Below are positions 24,003-33,106 of a stretch of DNA of 64,000 nt, piece after piece; positions within the stretch are counted from its first letter, which is position 1, and every line of letters starts with the position of its first letter. The stretch is from positions 1 to 64,000 of the forward strand of contig CANRNE010000001.1 in NCBI GenBank assembly GCA_947631925.1, written 5' to 3'. Under the pieces are notes generated by a model that did not search any database, was not told where the DNA came from, and saw only the letters and a program-made list of their open reading frames with translations. Made by a program: the position numbers and the translations under genes. Origin of the DNA: an uncultured Clostridia bacterium. GTDB lineage: Bacteria > Bacillota > Clostridia > Christensenellales > Borkfalkiaceae.

Positions 24003-25310
24003 ATGAATCCCGTCGTCGCCATTGTCGGCAGACCCAACGTGGGGAAGAGCACCTTCTTCAACCGCGTTGCGGGCAGAAAAATTTCCATCACCGAAAACAG
24101 GCCGGGCGTCACGCGCGACCGCATCACCGCGGACTGCGAATGGCGGGGGAAGCCCTTCACGCTCATCGACACGGGCGGGCTCGAGCCGCGCAGCGAGGAC
24201 CTTCTGTGGAAGCAGATTGCCCTGCAGGCGTCGCTCGCCGTGGACACCGCCGACGTCATCTTGTTCTTCACGGACGGAAGGGAGGGGCTGACCTCCTCCG
24301 ACTACGAAGTCGCCGAGATGCTCCGCAGGAGCCGCCGCCCCGTCGTGCTCGTCGTCAACAAGGTGGATGAATACACCCCCGACACCGTCTCCGAATTCTA
24401 CGCCCTCGGCTTGGGCGAGCCCTATCCCGTCTCCGCAGAACACGGAAGAGGGGTGGGAGATGCGCTCGACAAGGCCGTCGAATTCTTCCCCAAGGGGGAG
24501 CAGAGCGCGTCGGATGCCTTAAAAATTGCCGTCGTGGGGAAGCCCAATGCGGGCAAGAGCTCCCTCGTCAACAAAATCTTGGGCTCGGAGCGCACCATCG
24601 TCACCCCGATTGCGGGCACGACGCGGGACGCCGTGGACACCCGCTTTTCGAGAGGGGGGAAGGACTACGTCATCATCGACACGGCGGGCATTCGCAGAAA
24701 GCGTTCGGTGGAGGACGACGTCGAGTACTACTCCGTCCTCCGCGCCTTTGACGCCGTGCGCCGCGCCGACGTCGCCGTCCTCGTCGTGGACAGCATGGAG
24801 GGGCTCACCGAGCAGGACGTCCGCATCATCGGCTATGTCCATGAACAGGGCAAGCCCTCCGTCGTCGTCATGAACAAGTGGGACGCCGTCGAAAAGGACA
24901 CGCACACGGTGAATGCCTTCGAGAAGAAGCTCGCCGAGGACCTCAAGTTCATGAGCTATTATAAGTCGGTGTACATCTCCGCCAAGACGGGCCAGCGCGT
25001 CGACAAGGTGCTCTCCCTCGCGGAGGAGGCGTTTGCGCATGCCAATTTCCGCGTCCCGACGGGCGCCCTCAACGATTTGCTCATTGACGCCGTGCGCGTC
25101 TCCGAGCCGCCGAGCTACAACGGCCGCCGTCTCAAACTCTACTATTCGGCGCAGGTCTCCGTCTGCCCGCCCCTCTTTGCCCTGCAGGTGAACGACGAAA
25201 CCCTCCTTCATTTTTCCTATGAGCGCTATCTCGAGAACATCATCCGCGAGGCGTACGACTTCTCGGGCACGCCCATCCGCATTCAGGCGCGGGGGAGGAA
25301 GGAGGAATGA
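24003..25310 (+). CDS. der: Ribosome biogenesis GTPase Der (EngA)
   Basis: The 435-aa protein contains two tandem GTPase domains: G1 GRPNVGKST with G3 DTGG and G4 NKVD, then G1 GKPNAGKSS, G3 DTAGIRRK and G4 NKWD. The C-terminal KH-like domain, with FRVPTGALNDLL and KLYYSAQVSVCPPLFALQVN, is typical. Der acts in assembly of the large ribosomal subunit and is normally essential. It begins 13 nt after rluD and overlaps plsY by 4 nt. The order der-plsY is widely conserved in Bacillota. Confidence 0.95.
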   Translation: MNPVVAIVGRPNVGKSTFFNRVAGRKISITENRPGVTRDRITADCEWRGKPFTLIDTGGLEPRSEDLLWKQIALQASLAVDTADVILFFTDGREGLTSSDYEVAEMLRRSRRPVVLVVNKVDEYTPDTVSEFYALGLGEPYPVSAEHGRGVGDALDKAVEFFPKGEQSASDALKIAVVGKPNAGKSSLVNKILGSERTIVTPIAGTTRDAVDTRFSRGGKDYVIIDTAGIRRKRSVEDDVEYYSVLRAFDAVRRADVAVLVVDSMEGLTEQDVRIIGYVHEQGKPSVVVMNKWDAVEKDTHTVNAFEKKLAEDLKFMSYYKSVYISAKTGQRVDKVLSLAEEAFAHANFRVPTGALNDLLIDAVRVSEPPSYNGRRLKLYYSAQVSVCPPLFALQVNDETLLHFSYERYLENIIREAYDFSGTPIRIQARGRKEE

Positions 25311-26065
25311 ATTTGCTCGCCGCGCGCGCCTATGCCTTTTCCGAATTGTGGTATTGGCTGCTCCTCATGGCGGTCGTCTGCTACTTTGTCGGTTGTTTCA
25401 ACTTTGCCGTCCTCATCGCGAAGAAGCGGCACAAGGACGTGCATGCTATCGGCAGCGGCAACCCGGGGACGATGAACATCAGCCGTGAATTCGGCCTCAA
25501 AGTCGGCTTTGTCAACTTCCTCTGCGACGCGCTGAAGGGGGGAATTCCCGCCCTCGTCGGCTTTCTCGTCTTCCGCGGCTGTGTGTTTGCGGGAACGAAC
25601 GTCCTCATCTCCGACTTCGTGCGCTATTTCAACGGCTTCTTCGTCATCTTGGGGCACATCTTCCCCGTGACGATGAAATTCCGCGGCGGGAAGGGGATTG
25701 CCTCCTCCCTCGGACTGTTCACCGTCTGCATCTCCTGCGAGAACCCGTGGTATACCTTCGGGACGGTGGGTGCGCTCTTTGCCGTGCTGTTCTACATCTG
25801 GCTCACCGAATGGGGCTCGATGGGGTCGCTGCTCGGAGTGACGGGCTTCTCCGTCTGGCAGGCGCTCATCTTCCTCGTCCGCTATGAGGCGCTCGGGTCG
25901 CTTGCAAACGGCTGGGTCATCGGGATTTTCATGTTGCTCCTCGGGCTGAATTTTTTGCCTTGGTTTGCGCACCGCAGAAACCTCGTGCGCCTGTTTGCGG
26001 GCGAAGAGCACAGAACGTCCGTGAAGAAGCTCTACAAGGGCAAGCGCGGCATGAAGGACATGTAG
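25307..26065 (+). CDS. plsY: Glycerol-3-phosphate acyltransferase PlsY
   Basis: The 252-aa integral membrane enzyme transfers acyl groups from acylphosphate to glycerol-3-phosphate, the first step of phospholipid synthesis. The three family motifs are visible: AIGSGNPGTMNISREFG, GHIFPVTMKFRGGKGIASSLG, and a later HRRNLVRLFAGEEHR. Length is slightly above the usual 200-220 aa because of a longer C-terminal half. Its start overlaps der by 4 nt. It is the last gene of the operon before a strong terminator. Confidence 0.93.
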   Translation: MNLLAARAYAFSELWYWLLLMAVVCYFVGCFNFAVLIAKKRHKDVHAIGSGNPGTMNISREFGLKVGFVNFLCDALKGGIPALVGFLVFRGCVFAGTNVLISDFVRYFNGFFVILGHIFPVTMKFRGGKGIASSLGLFTVCISCENPWYTFGTVGALFAVLFYIWLTEWGSMGSLLGVTGFSVWQALIFLVRYEALGSLANGWVIGIFMLLLGLNFLPWFAHRRNLVRLFAGEEHRTSVKKLYKGKRGMKDM

Positions 26066-26084
26066 AATTTCCCATTTTCCGATA

Positions 26085-26112
26085 AAAAAACGCGGGGTAC
26101 CCCCGCGTTTTT
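26085..26112. terminator. Bidirectional intrinsic terminator
   Basis: Stem CGCGGGG / CCCCGCG is flanked by A-rich and T-rich tracts on both sides, serving plsY (+) and the flavodoxin gene (-). Confidence 0.85.
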
Positions 26113-26144
26113 CATAACCTTTTCTGCCTGCGCTGCGGCAATTT

Positions 26145-26621
26145 TTATTTCACACTTTCCACCCAGGATTTGAGCGCGCTTTCCCTTGCGCCGTTCAAAA
26201 GTTTTCCGCCCCGAAAGACGGCGTTCGGGGCACAGGGTTTCAAAGCGCTCTCCGTCTTGCCGAGTCCGCTGCCGCCGCTCGTCGCAAAGAGGACAATCTC
26301 CTTCCCCGAAAAGTCGTAGCTCTCGAGGAAGGACTTGATGATGGTCGGCGCGGTGTACCACCAGATGGGAAATCCGAGGAAGACGACGTCGAAGGCACCC
26401 ATGTCCGCGACTCGGCTTGCAATTTCGGGACGGGAAGAGGGGTCGTTCATCTCCAGCGTAGAGCGGCTCTTTTTGTTCGTCCAATCGAGGTCGGCCGCCG
26501 TGTAGGGGACTTTGGGTTGAATTTCAAAGAGGTCGGCGCCCGCCGCCTTCGCAAGAAGGCTTGCAACCCGTTTCGTCACGCCGCTTGCCGAAAAATACGC
26601 CACCAAAATTTTCTTGCTCAT
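26145..26621 (-). CDS. Flavodoxin-family protein
   Basis: The 158-aa protein begins MSKKILVAYFSASGVTKRVA, with the FMN-phosphate loop (SASGVT) of flavodoxins. FLGFPIWWYTAPTIIKSFLE and LFATSGGSGLGKTESAL, the latter of the flavodoxin_4 type, supply the isoalloxazine-binding loops. It probably binds FMN and acts as a low-potential electron carrier or quinone/nitro-reductase-like protein in the cytosol. AAAGGAG precedes the start. Its transcript begins downstream of the gpmI terminator, and no partner oxidoreductase lies next to it. Confidence 0.88.
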   Translation of the reverse strand: MSKKILVAYFSASGVTKRVASLLAKAAGADLFEIQPKVPYTAADLDWTNKKSRSTLEMNDPSSRPEIASRVADMGAFDVVFLGFPIWWYTAPTIIKSFLESYDFSGKEIVLFATSGGSGLGKTESALKPCAPNAVFRGGKLLNGARESALKSWVESVK

Positions 26622-26640
26622 GATTTTATTCTCCTTTTAT

Positions 26641-26668
26641 AAAAGGCAACATGCGTGTTGCCTTTTTT
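26641..26668 (-). terminator. Intrinsic terminator after gpmI
   Basis: Stem AAAAGGCAACA / TGTTGCCTTTT with a 4-nt loop; on the minus strand it is followed by a short T-rich tract, just before the flavodoxin ribosome-binding site. Confidence 0.75.
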
Positions 26669-26674
26669 CTCCGT

Positions 26675-28228
26675 TTATTTTACGATGAGGCTCTTGCCCG
26701 TCATCTCGGGCGGGATGGGAAGTTCCATCATCTCGAGAAGGGTGGGGGCGAGGTCGGCGAGGATGCCGTCCTCTCTCAGCGTGACGCCCCTGAATTTCTC
26801 CGAAATCAGCACGACGGGGACGGGATTTGTCGTGTGCGCCGTGAAGGGCGAGCCGTCCTCCGCGAGCATCTTGTCGGCGTTTCCGTGGTCGGCTGTGAGC
26901 AAAAGCGAGCCACCCATGTCCAGGATCTTGTCGACAACTTGCTTGACGCACCCGTCCACGGTGTGCACCGCCTTGACTGCCGCGGGGATGACGCCCGTGT
27001 GTCCGACCATGTCGCAGTTGGCGAAGTTGAGAATCATCGCGTCGTACTCGCCCGTGGACAGCTCTTCGATGGCGCGCGCGGTGACTTCGGGCGCCGACAT
27101 CTCGGGCTGAAGGTCATAAGTTGCGACTTTGGGGGAGTTGATGAGCACGCGCACCTCGTTCTCATTGGGCTGTTCCACGCCCCCGTTGAAGAAAAAGGTC
27201 ACATGGGCGTACTTCTCCGTCTCGGCGATGCGCAGTTGTTTTTTTCCGCACTTGGCGAGGTATTCGCCGAGCGTGTTGGCCATACTCTGCTTGGGGAAGG
27301 CGATTTGCACGCCCTCGAATTGGGCATCGTACACCGTGAAGCAGACATAGACGGGGTGCAAAAAGCCCGTCTTGCGCGCAAACGCCGTTCCCTTGGGGAC
27401 GAGGAATTCCCTTTGCGAGAAGGCGCGGGTAATCTGCCGTGCGCGGTCGGGACGGAAGTTAAAGAAGATGATGCTGTCCCCCTCCTCCACGAGGGCGACG
27501 GGTTTGCCGTCTTCGCAGAGATTGGTGGGCAGGAAGAACTCGTCCGTGACGCCCGCCGCATAAGAAGTTTCGATGGCCTTCACGGGGTCGTCCGCATGCA
27601 CGCCCGTGCCGAGGGTGAGCATGTCGTAGGACTTTTCGAGGCGGTCCCAGTTGTTGTCGCGGTCCATCGAATAGTATCTCCCCGAGAGGGAGGCAAGCTT
27701 TCCGTAGCCGATTTTCTTCATCTCGTCGAGGAGCGCCTTGACAAAGCCGACGCCCGAGGTGGGGGAGACGTCCCTGCCGTCGAGGAAGGCATGCACATAG
27801 GTCTCGGGCACGCCCCGCCGCTTTGCCATCTCGAGGAGGGCAAAGAGGTGGGTGATATGGCTGTGCACGCCGCCGTCGGACAAAAGTCCCCACAGGTGCA
27901 ACTTTTTGCCCGAAGCCTTCGCGCTGTCCATCGCGGAGATGAGGGCGGGATTTTCAAAGAAGTCGCCGTCCTCGATGGCCTTTGTAATCTTCGTGAGGTC
28001 CTGATAGACGATTCTACCCGCCCCGATGTTGAGGTGCCCCACTTCGGAGTTGCCCATCTGCCCCGCGGGGAGCCCGACGGAGAGCCCGCTCGCGCCGAGG
28101 GTGGCGGAGGGGTAGCGCCGCCTCAATTCGTTGACGTTCTTGCTGCCGTCCATAAAGATGGCGTTGCCCTCGTGGACGGGCGAGAGCCCGTAGCCGTCCA
28201 TGATGATAATCGCAAAAGGTGTCTTCAT
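26675..28228 (-). CDS. gpmI: 2,3-bisphosphoglycerate-independent phosphoglycerate mutase
   Basis: The 517-aa enzyme interconverts 3- and 2-phosphoglycerate in glycolysis using two metal ions. I chose ATG 28228 (MKTPFAIIIMDGYGLS) because the metal-binding IMDGYG begins at the usual distance and GAGG lies upstream; the longer ORF has no support. GQMGNSEVGHLNIGAGR contains the phosphoserine nucleophile. HAFLDGRDVSPTS, GRYYSMDRDNNWDR and LLTADHGNADKM are further conserved sites. Length is normal. It stands alone under its own promoter. Confidence 0.95.
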   Translation of the reverse strand: MKTPFAIIIMDGYGLSPVHEGNAIFMDGSKNVNELRRRYPSATLGASGLSVGLPAGQMGNSEVGHLNIGAGRIVYQDLTKITKAIEDGDFFENPALISAMDSAKASGKKLHLWGLLSDGGVHSHITHLFALLEMAKRRGVPETYVHAFLDGRDVSPTSGVGFVKALLDEMKKIGYGKLASLSGRYYSMDRDNNWDRLEKSYDMLTLGTGVHADDPVKAIETSYAAGVTDEFFLPTNLCEDGKPVALVEEGDSIIFFNFRPDRARQITRAFSQREFLVPKGTAFARKTGFLHPVYVCFTVYDAQFEGVQIAFPKQSMANTLGEYLAKCGKKQLRIAETEKYAHVTFFFNGGVEQPNENEVRVLINSPKVATYDLQPEMSAPEVTARAIEELSTGEYDAMILNFANCDMVGHTGVIPAAVKAVHTVDGCVKQVVDKILDMGGSLLLTADHGNADKMLAEDGSPFTAHTTNPVPVVLISEKFRGVTLREDGILADLAPTLLEMMELPIPPEMTGKSLIVK

Positions 28229-28258
28229 AATTTGCCTCGTGATGAATTTTTCCCTATT

Positions 28259-28287
28259 ATTATAGTCAAAACAACAAAATTTCGCAA
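28259..28287 (-). promoter_or_regulatory. Sigma-A promoter of gpmI
   Basis: On the minus strand TTGCGA (plus 28282-28287), 17-nt spacer, TATAAT (28259-28264). Confidence 0.7.
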
Positions 28288-28379
28288 GCGGAGAAGGGGG
28301 GATAGGCAAAAGAAATTGTGTTTTTCGCCCCATATTCGGGGGATTTTGCACAATATGTCGGAAAACGTCGCGCAAGGGG

Positions 28380-28409
28380 TTGCAAATTCCGATAAAAATG
28401 TGTTATAAT
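28380..28409 (+). promoter_or_regulatory. Sigma-A promoter of the topoisomerase operon
   Basis: TTGCAA (28380-28385), 18-nt spacer, TATAAT (28404-28409). Confidence 0.7.
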
Positions 28410-28460
28410 AGAAAAAGCGCGCTGTGTGCGCACGACCGAGCAAAACAAACAGGAGCAGTT

Positions 28461-30527
28461 ATGTCAGAACATTACGACGCAAGAGACTTGACCATTCTCG
28501 AGGGTCTGGATGCCGTGCGGCTTCGCCCCGGCATGTACATCGGATCGACGGGGCCGAAGGGCCTCCACCACATCCTCTGGGAGATTGTGGACAACGCCAT
28601 CGATGAGGCGGCCAACGGCTATGCGGACAAGATAGACGTGCGCATCTACAAGGACGGCAGCGTCTCCGTCGAGGACAACGGGCGGGGAATCCCCACCGAT
28701 ATCCATCCCAAGACCAAGGTCTCGGGCGTGCAAGTCGTCTTCACCCAGCTGCATGCGGGCGGCAAATTCGACGAGCACAACTATTCCTTCTCGGGCGGCC
28801 TGCACGGCGTGGGCGCCTCCGTCACCAATGCGCTCTCCAAGTGGCTGAAAGTGCGCGTCATGCGGGGCGGCTCCACCTATGAGATGGAGTTCACCTCCTA
28901 CTACGACAAAGCCAAAAAGAAGTTCGAATCGGGCATCCCGACGGGCCCCTTGCGCAACACGGGCGTGCGCACCAAGCGGCACGGCACCTTCGTCCACTTC
29001 ATGCCCGACGACGCCGTCTTCACGACGACGGAATTCTCCCTGAACACCATCGAGCGCCGCCTCAACGAGCTCGCCTTCCTCAATAAAGGGGTGACGATTA
29101 CACTCACCGACGAGCGCATCACCGAGAACGAATACCGCGCCGCTGGCGGGGAGGAGAGCGAGGGGGAGGCCGTCCAGCTCGACCTCATCGGCTCCGTAAA
29201 GCCGCACAGCGTCATCTATCGCTATGAGGGCGGCATCTCCGACTTCGTCTCCTATCTCAACGACGGCAAGACCAAACTCTACGCCCGTCCGCTCTACTAC
29301 CGTGCGGAGCGGGACGGCATTCTGGTGGAATTCTCCATCCAGCACACGTCGGAGTTCACCGAGAGCCTCTTCTCCTTCGTCAACAACATCCCCACGCCCG
29401 AGGGCGGCTTCCACGAGATGGGATTCCGCGGCGGCATCACCCGCATGCTCAACGACTACGCGCGGGACAACAAACTGCTCAAGGACAAGGACCCCAACTT
29501 CCTCGGGGACGACTTCCGCGAAGGCCTCACCGCCGTGCTCTCCATCAAGATGAAGAACGTGCAGTTCGAGGGGCAGACCAAGACCAAACTCGGCAACCCC
29601 GAGGCGCGTTCCCCCGTCGAGAGCGTCGTCGTGGAGGGCCTTCGCACCCTCGCCGCGGATGCCAAGAACAAGAAGGCATTCGAGGAGATGATAAAGAAGG
29701 CACAGGGGGCGATGCGCGTGCGCGTCGCGGCGCGGCAGGCAAAGGACACCGCCCGCGCCAAGAACAGCATCGACTCCCTCCAGCTCATCGGAAAGCTCGC
29801 CGCCTGTTCGGGCAAGAAGGCGGAGCTCAACGAGCTCTTCATCGTCGAGGGCGACAGCGCAGGCGGCACGGCAAAACAGGCGCGGGTGCGCCAGTTCCAG
29901 TCCATTCTTCCCTTGCGCGGCAAGCCCCTCAACGTCGAGAAGAAGCGCCTCGACCAAGTGCTCGCCAACGAGGAGATTCGCACCATCATCTCCGCCCTCG
30001 GCGCAGGCATCGGCAACGATTTCAATTTGGACAAGCTCAACTATCACAAAGTCATCATCCTCTCGGATGCGGACCAGGACGGCTTCCACATTCGCTGCAT
30101 CCTTCTCACCTTCTTCTTCCGCTATATGCGTCCCCTCGTCTCGGCGGGGCATGTCTACATCGGCATGCCGCCCCTCTACAAGGTCTACAAGCAGAACGGC
30201 AGCGCCGAGGAGTACGCCTACGACGACAAGGAGCTGCAGGAGAAGATAGACAAAGTGGGGAGGGGGTACCTCATTCAGCGCTACAAGGGGCTGGGCGAGA
30301 TGAGCGCCGAACAGCTGTGGACGACGACGATGGACCCCGCAAAGCGCAACCTCACGCAGGTCACCCTCGAGGACGCCGTCGCCGCAGAGGACATGATAAC
30401 CACCCTCATGGGGGACAAGGTGGACGGCCGCAAGGAATTCTTGAGCCGCTACGCCAATTTCAACAAGCAGGACACCTTTATCGACCGAGTAAAACTCAAG
30501 AAGGAGGGCAGCGATGAAGAAGAATGA
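28461..30527 (+). CDS. parE: Type IIA topoisomerase subunit B (ParE/GyrB family)
   Basis: The 688-aa ATPase subunit starts at [20 protein letters not shown] after AGGAG. The GHKL ATPase sites are [17 protein letters not shown] and [15 protein letters not shown]; the Toprim metal sites are VEGDSAGG and SDADQDG. Gyrase versus topoisomerase IV is not clear-cut. [19 protein letters not shown] is gyrase-like, but [22 protein letters not shown] and the companion A subunit without a canonical GyrA box favour topoisomerase IV or a related second type IIA enzyme. It controls DNA supercoiling or decatenation. It overlaps the A-subunit gene by 14 nt. Confidence 0.85.
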   Translation: MSEHYDARDLTILEGLDAVRLRPGMYIGSTGPKGLHHILWEIVDNAIDEAANGYADKIDVRIYKDGSVSVEDNGRGIPTDIHPKTKVSGVQVVFTQLHAGGKFDEHNYSFSGGLHGVGASVTNALSKWLKVRVMRGGSTYEMEFTSYYDKAKKKFESGIPTGPLRNTGVRTKRHGTFVHFMPDDAVFTTTEFSLNTIERRLNELAFLNKGVTITLTDERITENEYRAAGGEESEGEAVQLDLIGSVKPHSVIYRYEGGISDFVSYLNDGKTKLYARPLYYRAERDGILVEFSIQHTSEFTESLFSFVNNIPTPEGGFHEMGFRGGITRMLNDYARDNKLLKDKDPNFLGDDFREGLTAVLSIKMKNVQFEGQTKTKLGNPEARSPVESVVVEGLRTLAADAKNKKAFEEMIKKAQGAMRVRVAARQAKDTARAKNSIDSLQLIGKLAACSGKKAELNELFIVEGDSAGGTAKQARVRQFQSILPLRGKPLNVEKKRLDQVLANEEIRTIISALGAGIGNDFNLDKLNYHKVIILSDADQDGFHIRCILLTFFFRYMRPLVSAGHVYIGMPPLYKVYKQNGSAEEYAYDDKELQEKIDKVGRGYLIQRYKGLGEMSAEQLWTTTMDPAKRNLTQVTLEDAVAAEDMITTLMGDKVDGRKEFLSRYANFNKQDTFIDRVKLKKEGSDEEE

Positions 30528-32949
30528 GCAGCCGCAGGAGCCGCAGGGCAATCTCTATGTGACCCCCCTTGAGGAGGTCCTCCCGCAGTCCATGCTTCCC
30601 TATGCGGAATTCGTCATCATGGACCGCGCGCTTCCCCGCGTCGAAGACGGTTTGAAGCCCGTCCAGAGGCGAATCCTTTATACCATGTCCGAGATGGGGC
30701 TCACACCCGACAAGCCGCACAAGAAGTCGGCGCGCATCGTCGGCGACTGCATGGGCAAGTACCATCCGCACGGCGACAGCTCGGTCTATGACGCCATGGT
30801 GCGCATGGCGCAGGACTTCAACATGGGCAGAACGCTCGTCAACGGGCACGGAAATTTCGGCTCGGTGGACGGCGACCCCGCCGCGGCGATGCGCTATACC
30901 GAGGCCCGTCTCGAGCCCATTGCCCTCGAACTTCTGCGCGACCTCGACAAGAACACAGTTCCCTTCTCGCTCAACTTCGACGACAGCCTGAAGGAGCCCG
31001 ATATGCTCCCCGGGCGGTTCCCCAACCTCCTCGTCAACGGGGCGTCGGGCATCGCCGTGGGACTCGCCACCAACATCCCGCCCCACAACCTCGCCGAGTG
31101 CATCGACGGCGTGGTGGCGTTCATCGACAACCCCCGCATCACCTGCGAGGGGCTCATGAAGTACATCCCCGCACCCGACTTCCCGACGGGCGGCTACATC
31201 ATTCCCAACGAGCTCGAACAGGCATATAAGACGGGCAAGGGAAGGATTACCCTCCGCGCCAAAATCCGGGTGGAGGCGGGGGACGCCGACAAGAAGAACA
31301 TCGTCATCTACGAACTTCCCTATCAGGTCAACAAATCCGCCCTGCTCCGCAAGATTGCAGAGCTGCGCGAGGAGAAGAAGGAGACGTTCGCGGGCATCAC
31401 CAAGGTGGTGGACGAGAGCGATCGCGTCGGCATGCGCGCCGTCGTCGAAGTCAAGGGGGACACCGACGTCGACAGACTCCTCAAGGCGCTCTATAAATAC
31501 ACTGACCTCGAAGTCAGTTTCGGCATCAACATGGTGGCGATTGCGAGCGGCAGACCCATGCTGATGGGCCTTGTCGACATCATCAAATATTATGTTGAAT
31601 ACCAGCGCAACGTCGTGCTGCGCCGCACCCGCTTCGACCTCGCACAGGCGAAGGAGCGCTGCCACATTCTGGAAGGGCTCATCATCGCCGTCCGCAACAT
31701 CGACGAGGTCATCAAAATCATCAAATCGGCGGAGAGCACTGCGGACGCGCGCGACAAACTGCGCAAGCGCTTCGACCTCTCGGAGCGGCAGGCACAGGCC
31801 ATTCTCGACCTCCGTCTCGCCCGCCTCACCAAGCTCGAGGTCTTCAAGCTCGAGGAAGAGCTCAAGGCGCTCAAAATTCTCATCGAAAAGCTCACCGCCA
31901 TCGTCGAGAGCAACCGTCTGCAGCTGCAGGTCGTGCGCGAGGAGATTCTCGAAATCAAGAAGAAATACAAGACGCCGAGAAAGTCCACCCTCGCCGTCAA
32001 GGAGGGGGACGCCGACGCCGAACGCACCGACGTGCGCGAACCCGGGGTGGCATCCCTCATGGTCATCACCGCCGACCATAAGATCAAGTGCATCACCGAG
32101 AAGAACTACGCCGCCGCGAACAAACTCATCGGCGAGAATTCCCGCAAGAGTTCGATTATCGTCAAGAGCGTGCGCGTGATGTCGGACGAGCTCGTGCTCA
32201 TCTTTTCCGACCGCGGCAACTGCTACCGCATGTTCGGCATGGACTGCACTAAGAAGTTTACCGAGAGCGGCTACGCCCTCTCCGACCTCTTCGAGGACGC
32301 GGAAAAGGGGGAGAGGCCCGTCTCCGTCTTAAAGGCGTTCCCCGAGGGCAATCTGCTCTTCATCACGCGGCAGGGCATGCTGAAAAAGACCGCGTGGAGC
32401 GAATATAACCTCTCCAAGTCCTGTTTCCAAGCCATCAAACTCGCCGAGGGCGACGCCCTCCTTGAGGTGCAGATTGACTCCGACGAGGAGGGCGTCACCG
32501 TCTTCTTCGTCTCCAAAAACGGCATGTGCCTCAATGCGAGAAAGGACGAAATTCCCATGCAGGGGCGCATTGCGGGCGGCGTCAAGGGCATGAACCTCAA
32601 CGAGGGGGACGAGGTCGTCTTCGCCTCGCAGATAGACGGGGAGGGCGAGATTGTCGTCGCCGTCTCGGGCGGCAGATGGAAGCGCGTCATTGCCGCGCAG
32701 ATAGACACCCTGCCGCGCTACCGCAAGGGTGTGCAAATCGTCTCCTGCAAGGGAGAGCAGGTGCTCTTCGCGGACTATGTCACCGTGCCGTATATGCTCG
32801 CCGTGAGCACAAACGAGGGTACCATGTCCGAGATATCCACCGAAGAAGTGCCCATCGACGCGACGAATACGCGGGGCAGGCCGCTCAAAAACGTCAAGTG
32901 GCAGGCCGCCGAAGTATTTTCCATGAAATATCGCGAAGTCGAAGACTGA
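30514..32949 (+). CDS. parC: Type IIA topoisomerase subunit A (ParC/GyrA family)
   Basis: The 811-aa subunit contains the DNA-breakage domain ([43 protein letters not shown] with the catalytic Tyr), the coiled-coil region with [20 protein letters not shown], and a C-terminal beta-pinwheel of several blades. I cannot find the QRRGGKG-type GyrA box; the nearest repeat is [11 protein letters not shown]. This argues for a decatenating ParC-like enzyme rather than a canonical gyrase. The quinolone-determining segment carries the drug-sensitive-type Ser (HGDSSV). It is translated with the B subunit and closed by a terminator. Confidence 0.85.
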   Translation: MKKNEQPQEPQGNLYVTPLEEVLPQSMLPYAEFVIMDRALPRVEDGLKPVQRRILYTMSEMGLTPDKPHKKSARIVGDCMGKYHPHGDSSVYDAMVRMAQDFNMGRTLVNGHGNFGSVDGDPAAAMRYTEARLEPIALELLRDLDKNTVPFSLNFDDSLKEPDMLPGRFPNLLVNGASGIAVGLATNIPPHNLAECIDGVVAFIDNPRITCEGLMKYIPAPDFPTGGYIIPNELEQAYKTGKGRITLRAKIRVEAGDADKKNIVIYELPYQVNKSALLRKIAELREEKKETFAGITKVVDESDRVGMRAVVEVKGDTDVDRLLKALYKYTDLEVSFGINMVAIASGRPMLMGLVDIIKYYVEYQRNVVLRRTRFDLAQAKERCHILEGLIIAVRNIDEVIKIIKSAESTADARDKLRKRFDLSERQAQAILDLRLARLTKLEVFKLEEELKALKILIEKLTAIVESNRLQLQVVREEILEIKKKYKTPRKSTLAVKEGDADAERTDVREPGVASLMVITADHKIKCITEKNYAAANKLIGENSRKSSIIVKSVRVMSDELVLIFSDRGNCYRMFGMDCTKKFTESGYALSDLFEDAEKGERPVSVLKAFPEGNLLFITRQGMLKKTAWSEYNLSKSCFQAIKLAEGDALLEVQIDSDEEGVTVFFVSKNGMCLNARKDEIPMQGRIAGGVKGMNLNEGDEVVFASQIDGEGEIVVAVSGGRWKRVIAAQIDTLPRYRKGVQIVSCKGEQVLFADYVTVPYMLAVSTNEGTMSEISTEEVPIDATNTRGRPLKNVKWQAAEVFSMKYREVED

Positions 32950-32955
32950 GCGCGC

Positions 32956-32982
32956 GCCGCCCCCTTTTCGGGGCGGCATTTT
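32956..32982 (+). terminator. Intrinsic terminator of the topoisomerase operon
   Basis: Stem GCCGCCCC / GGGGCGGC, 6-nt loop, then ATTTTCTT. Confidence 0.8.
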
Positions 32983-33059
32983 CTTGCCGTTTTTGCCTCT
33001 TCTTTGGGGAAAGGCGGGGCGCCGCACAAGAAAATTTTCCCCAAATGCCGAAAAAACGC

Positions 33060-33089
33060 GTGACAAACGGGCGCGTTCCCTGTTATAAT
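33060..33089 (+). promoter_or_regulatory. Sigma-A promoter of the Na/Pi cotransporter gene
   Basis: GTGACA (33060-33065), 18-nt spacer, TATAAT (33084-33089), only 17 nt before the ATG. Confidence 0.65.
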
Positions 33090-33106
33090 GGTATGCGGGA
33101 TAACGT

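Noticed and set aside
28229-28375. N-terminal extension of gpmI
   Set aside because: The extension covers the gpmI promoter and has no family similarity; ATG 28228 starts at the conserved IMDGYG region.
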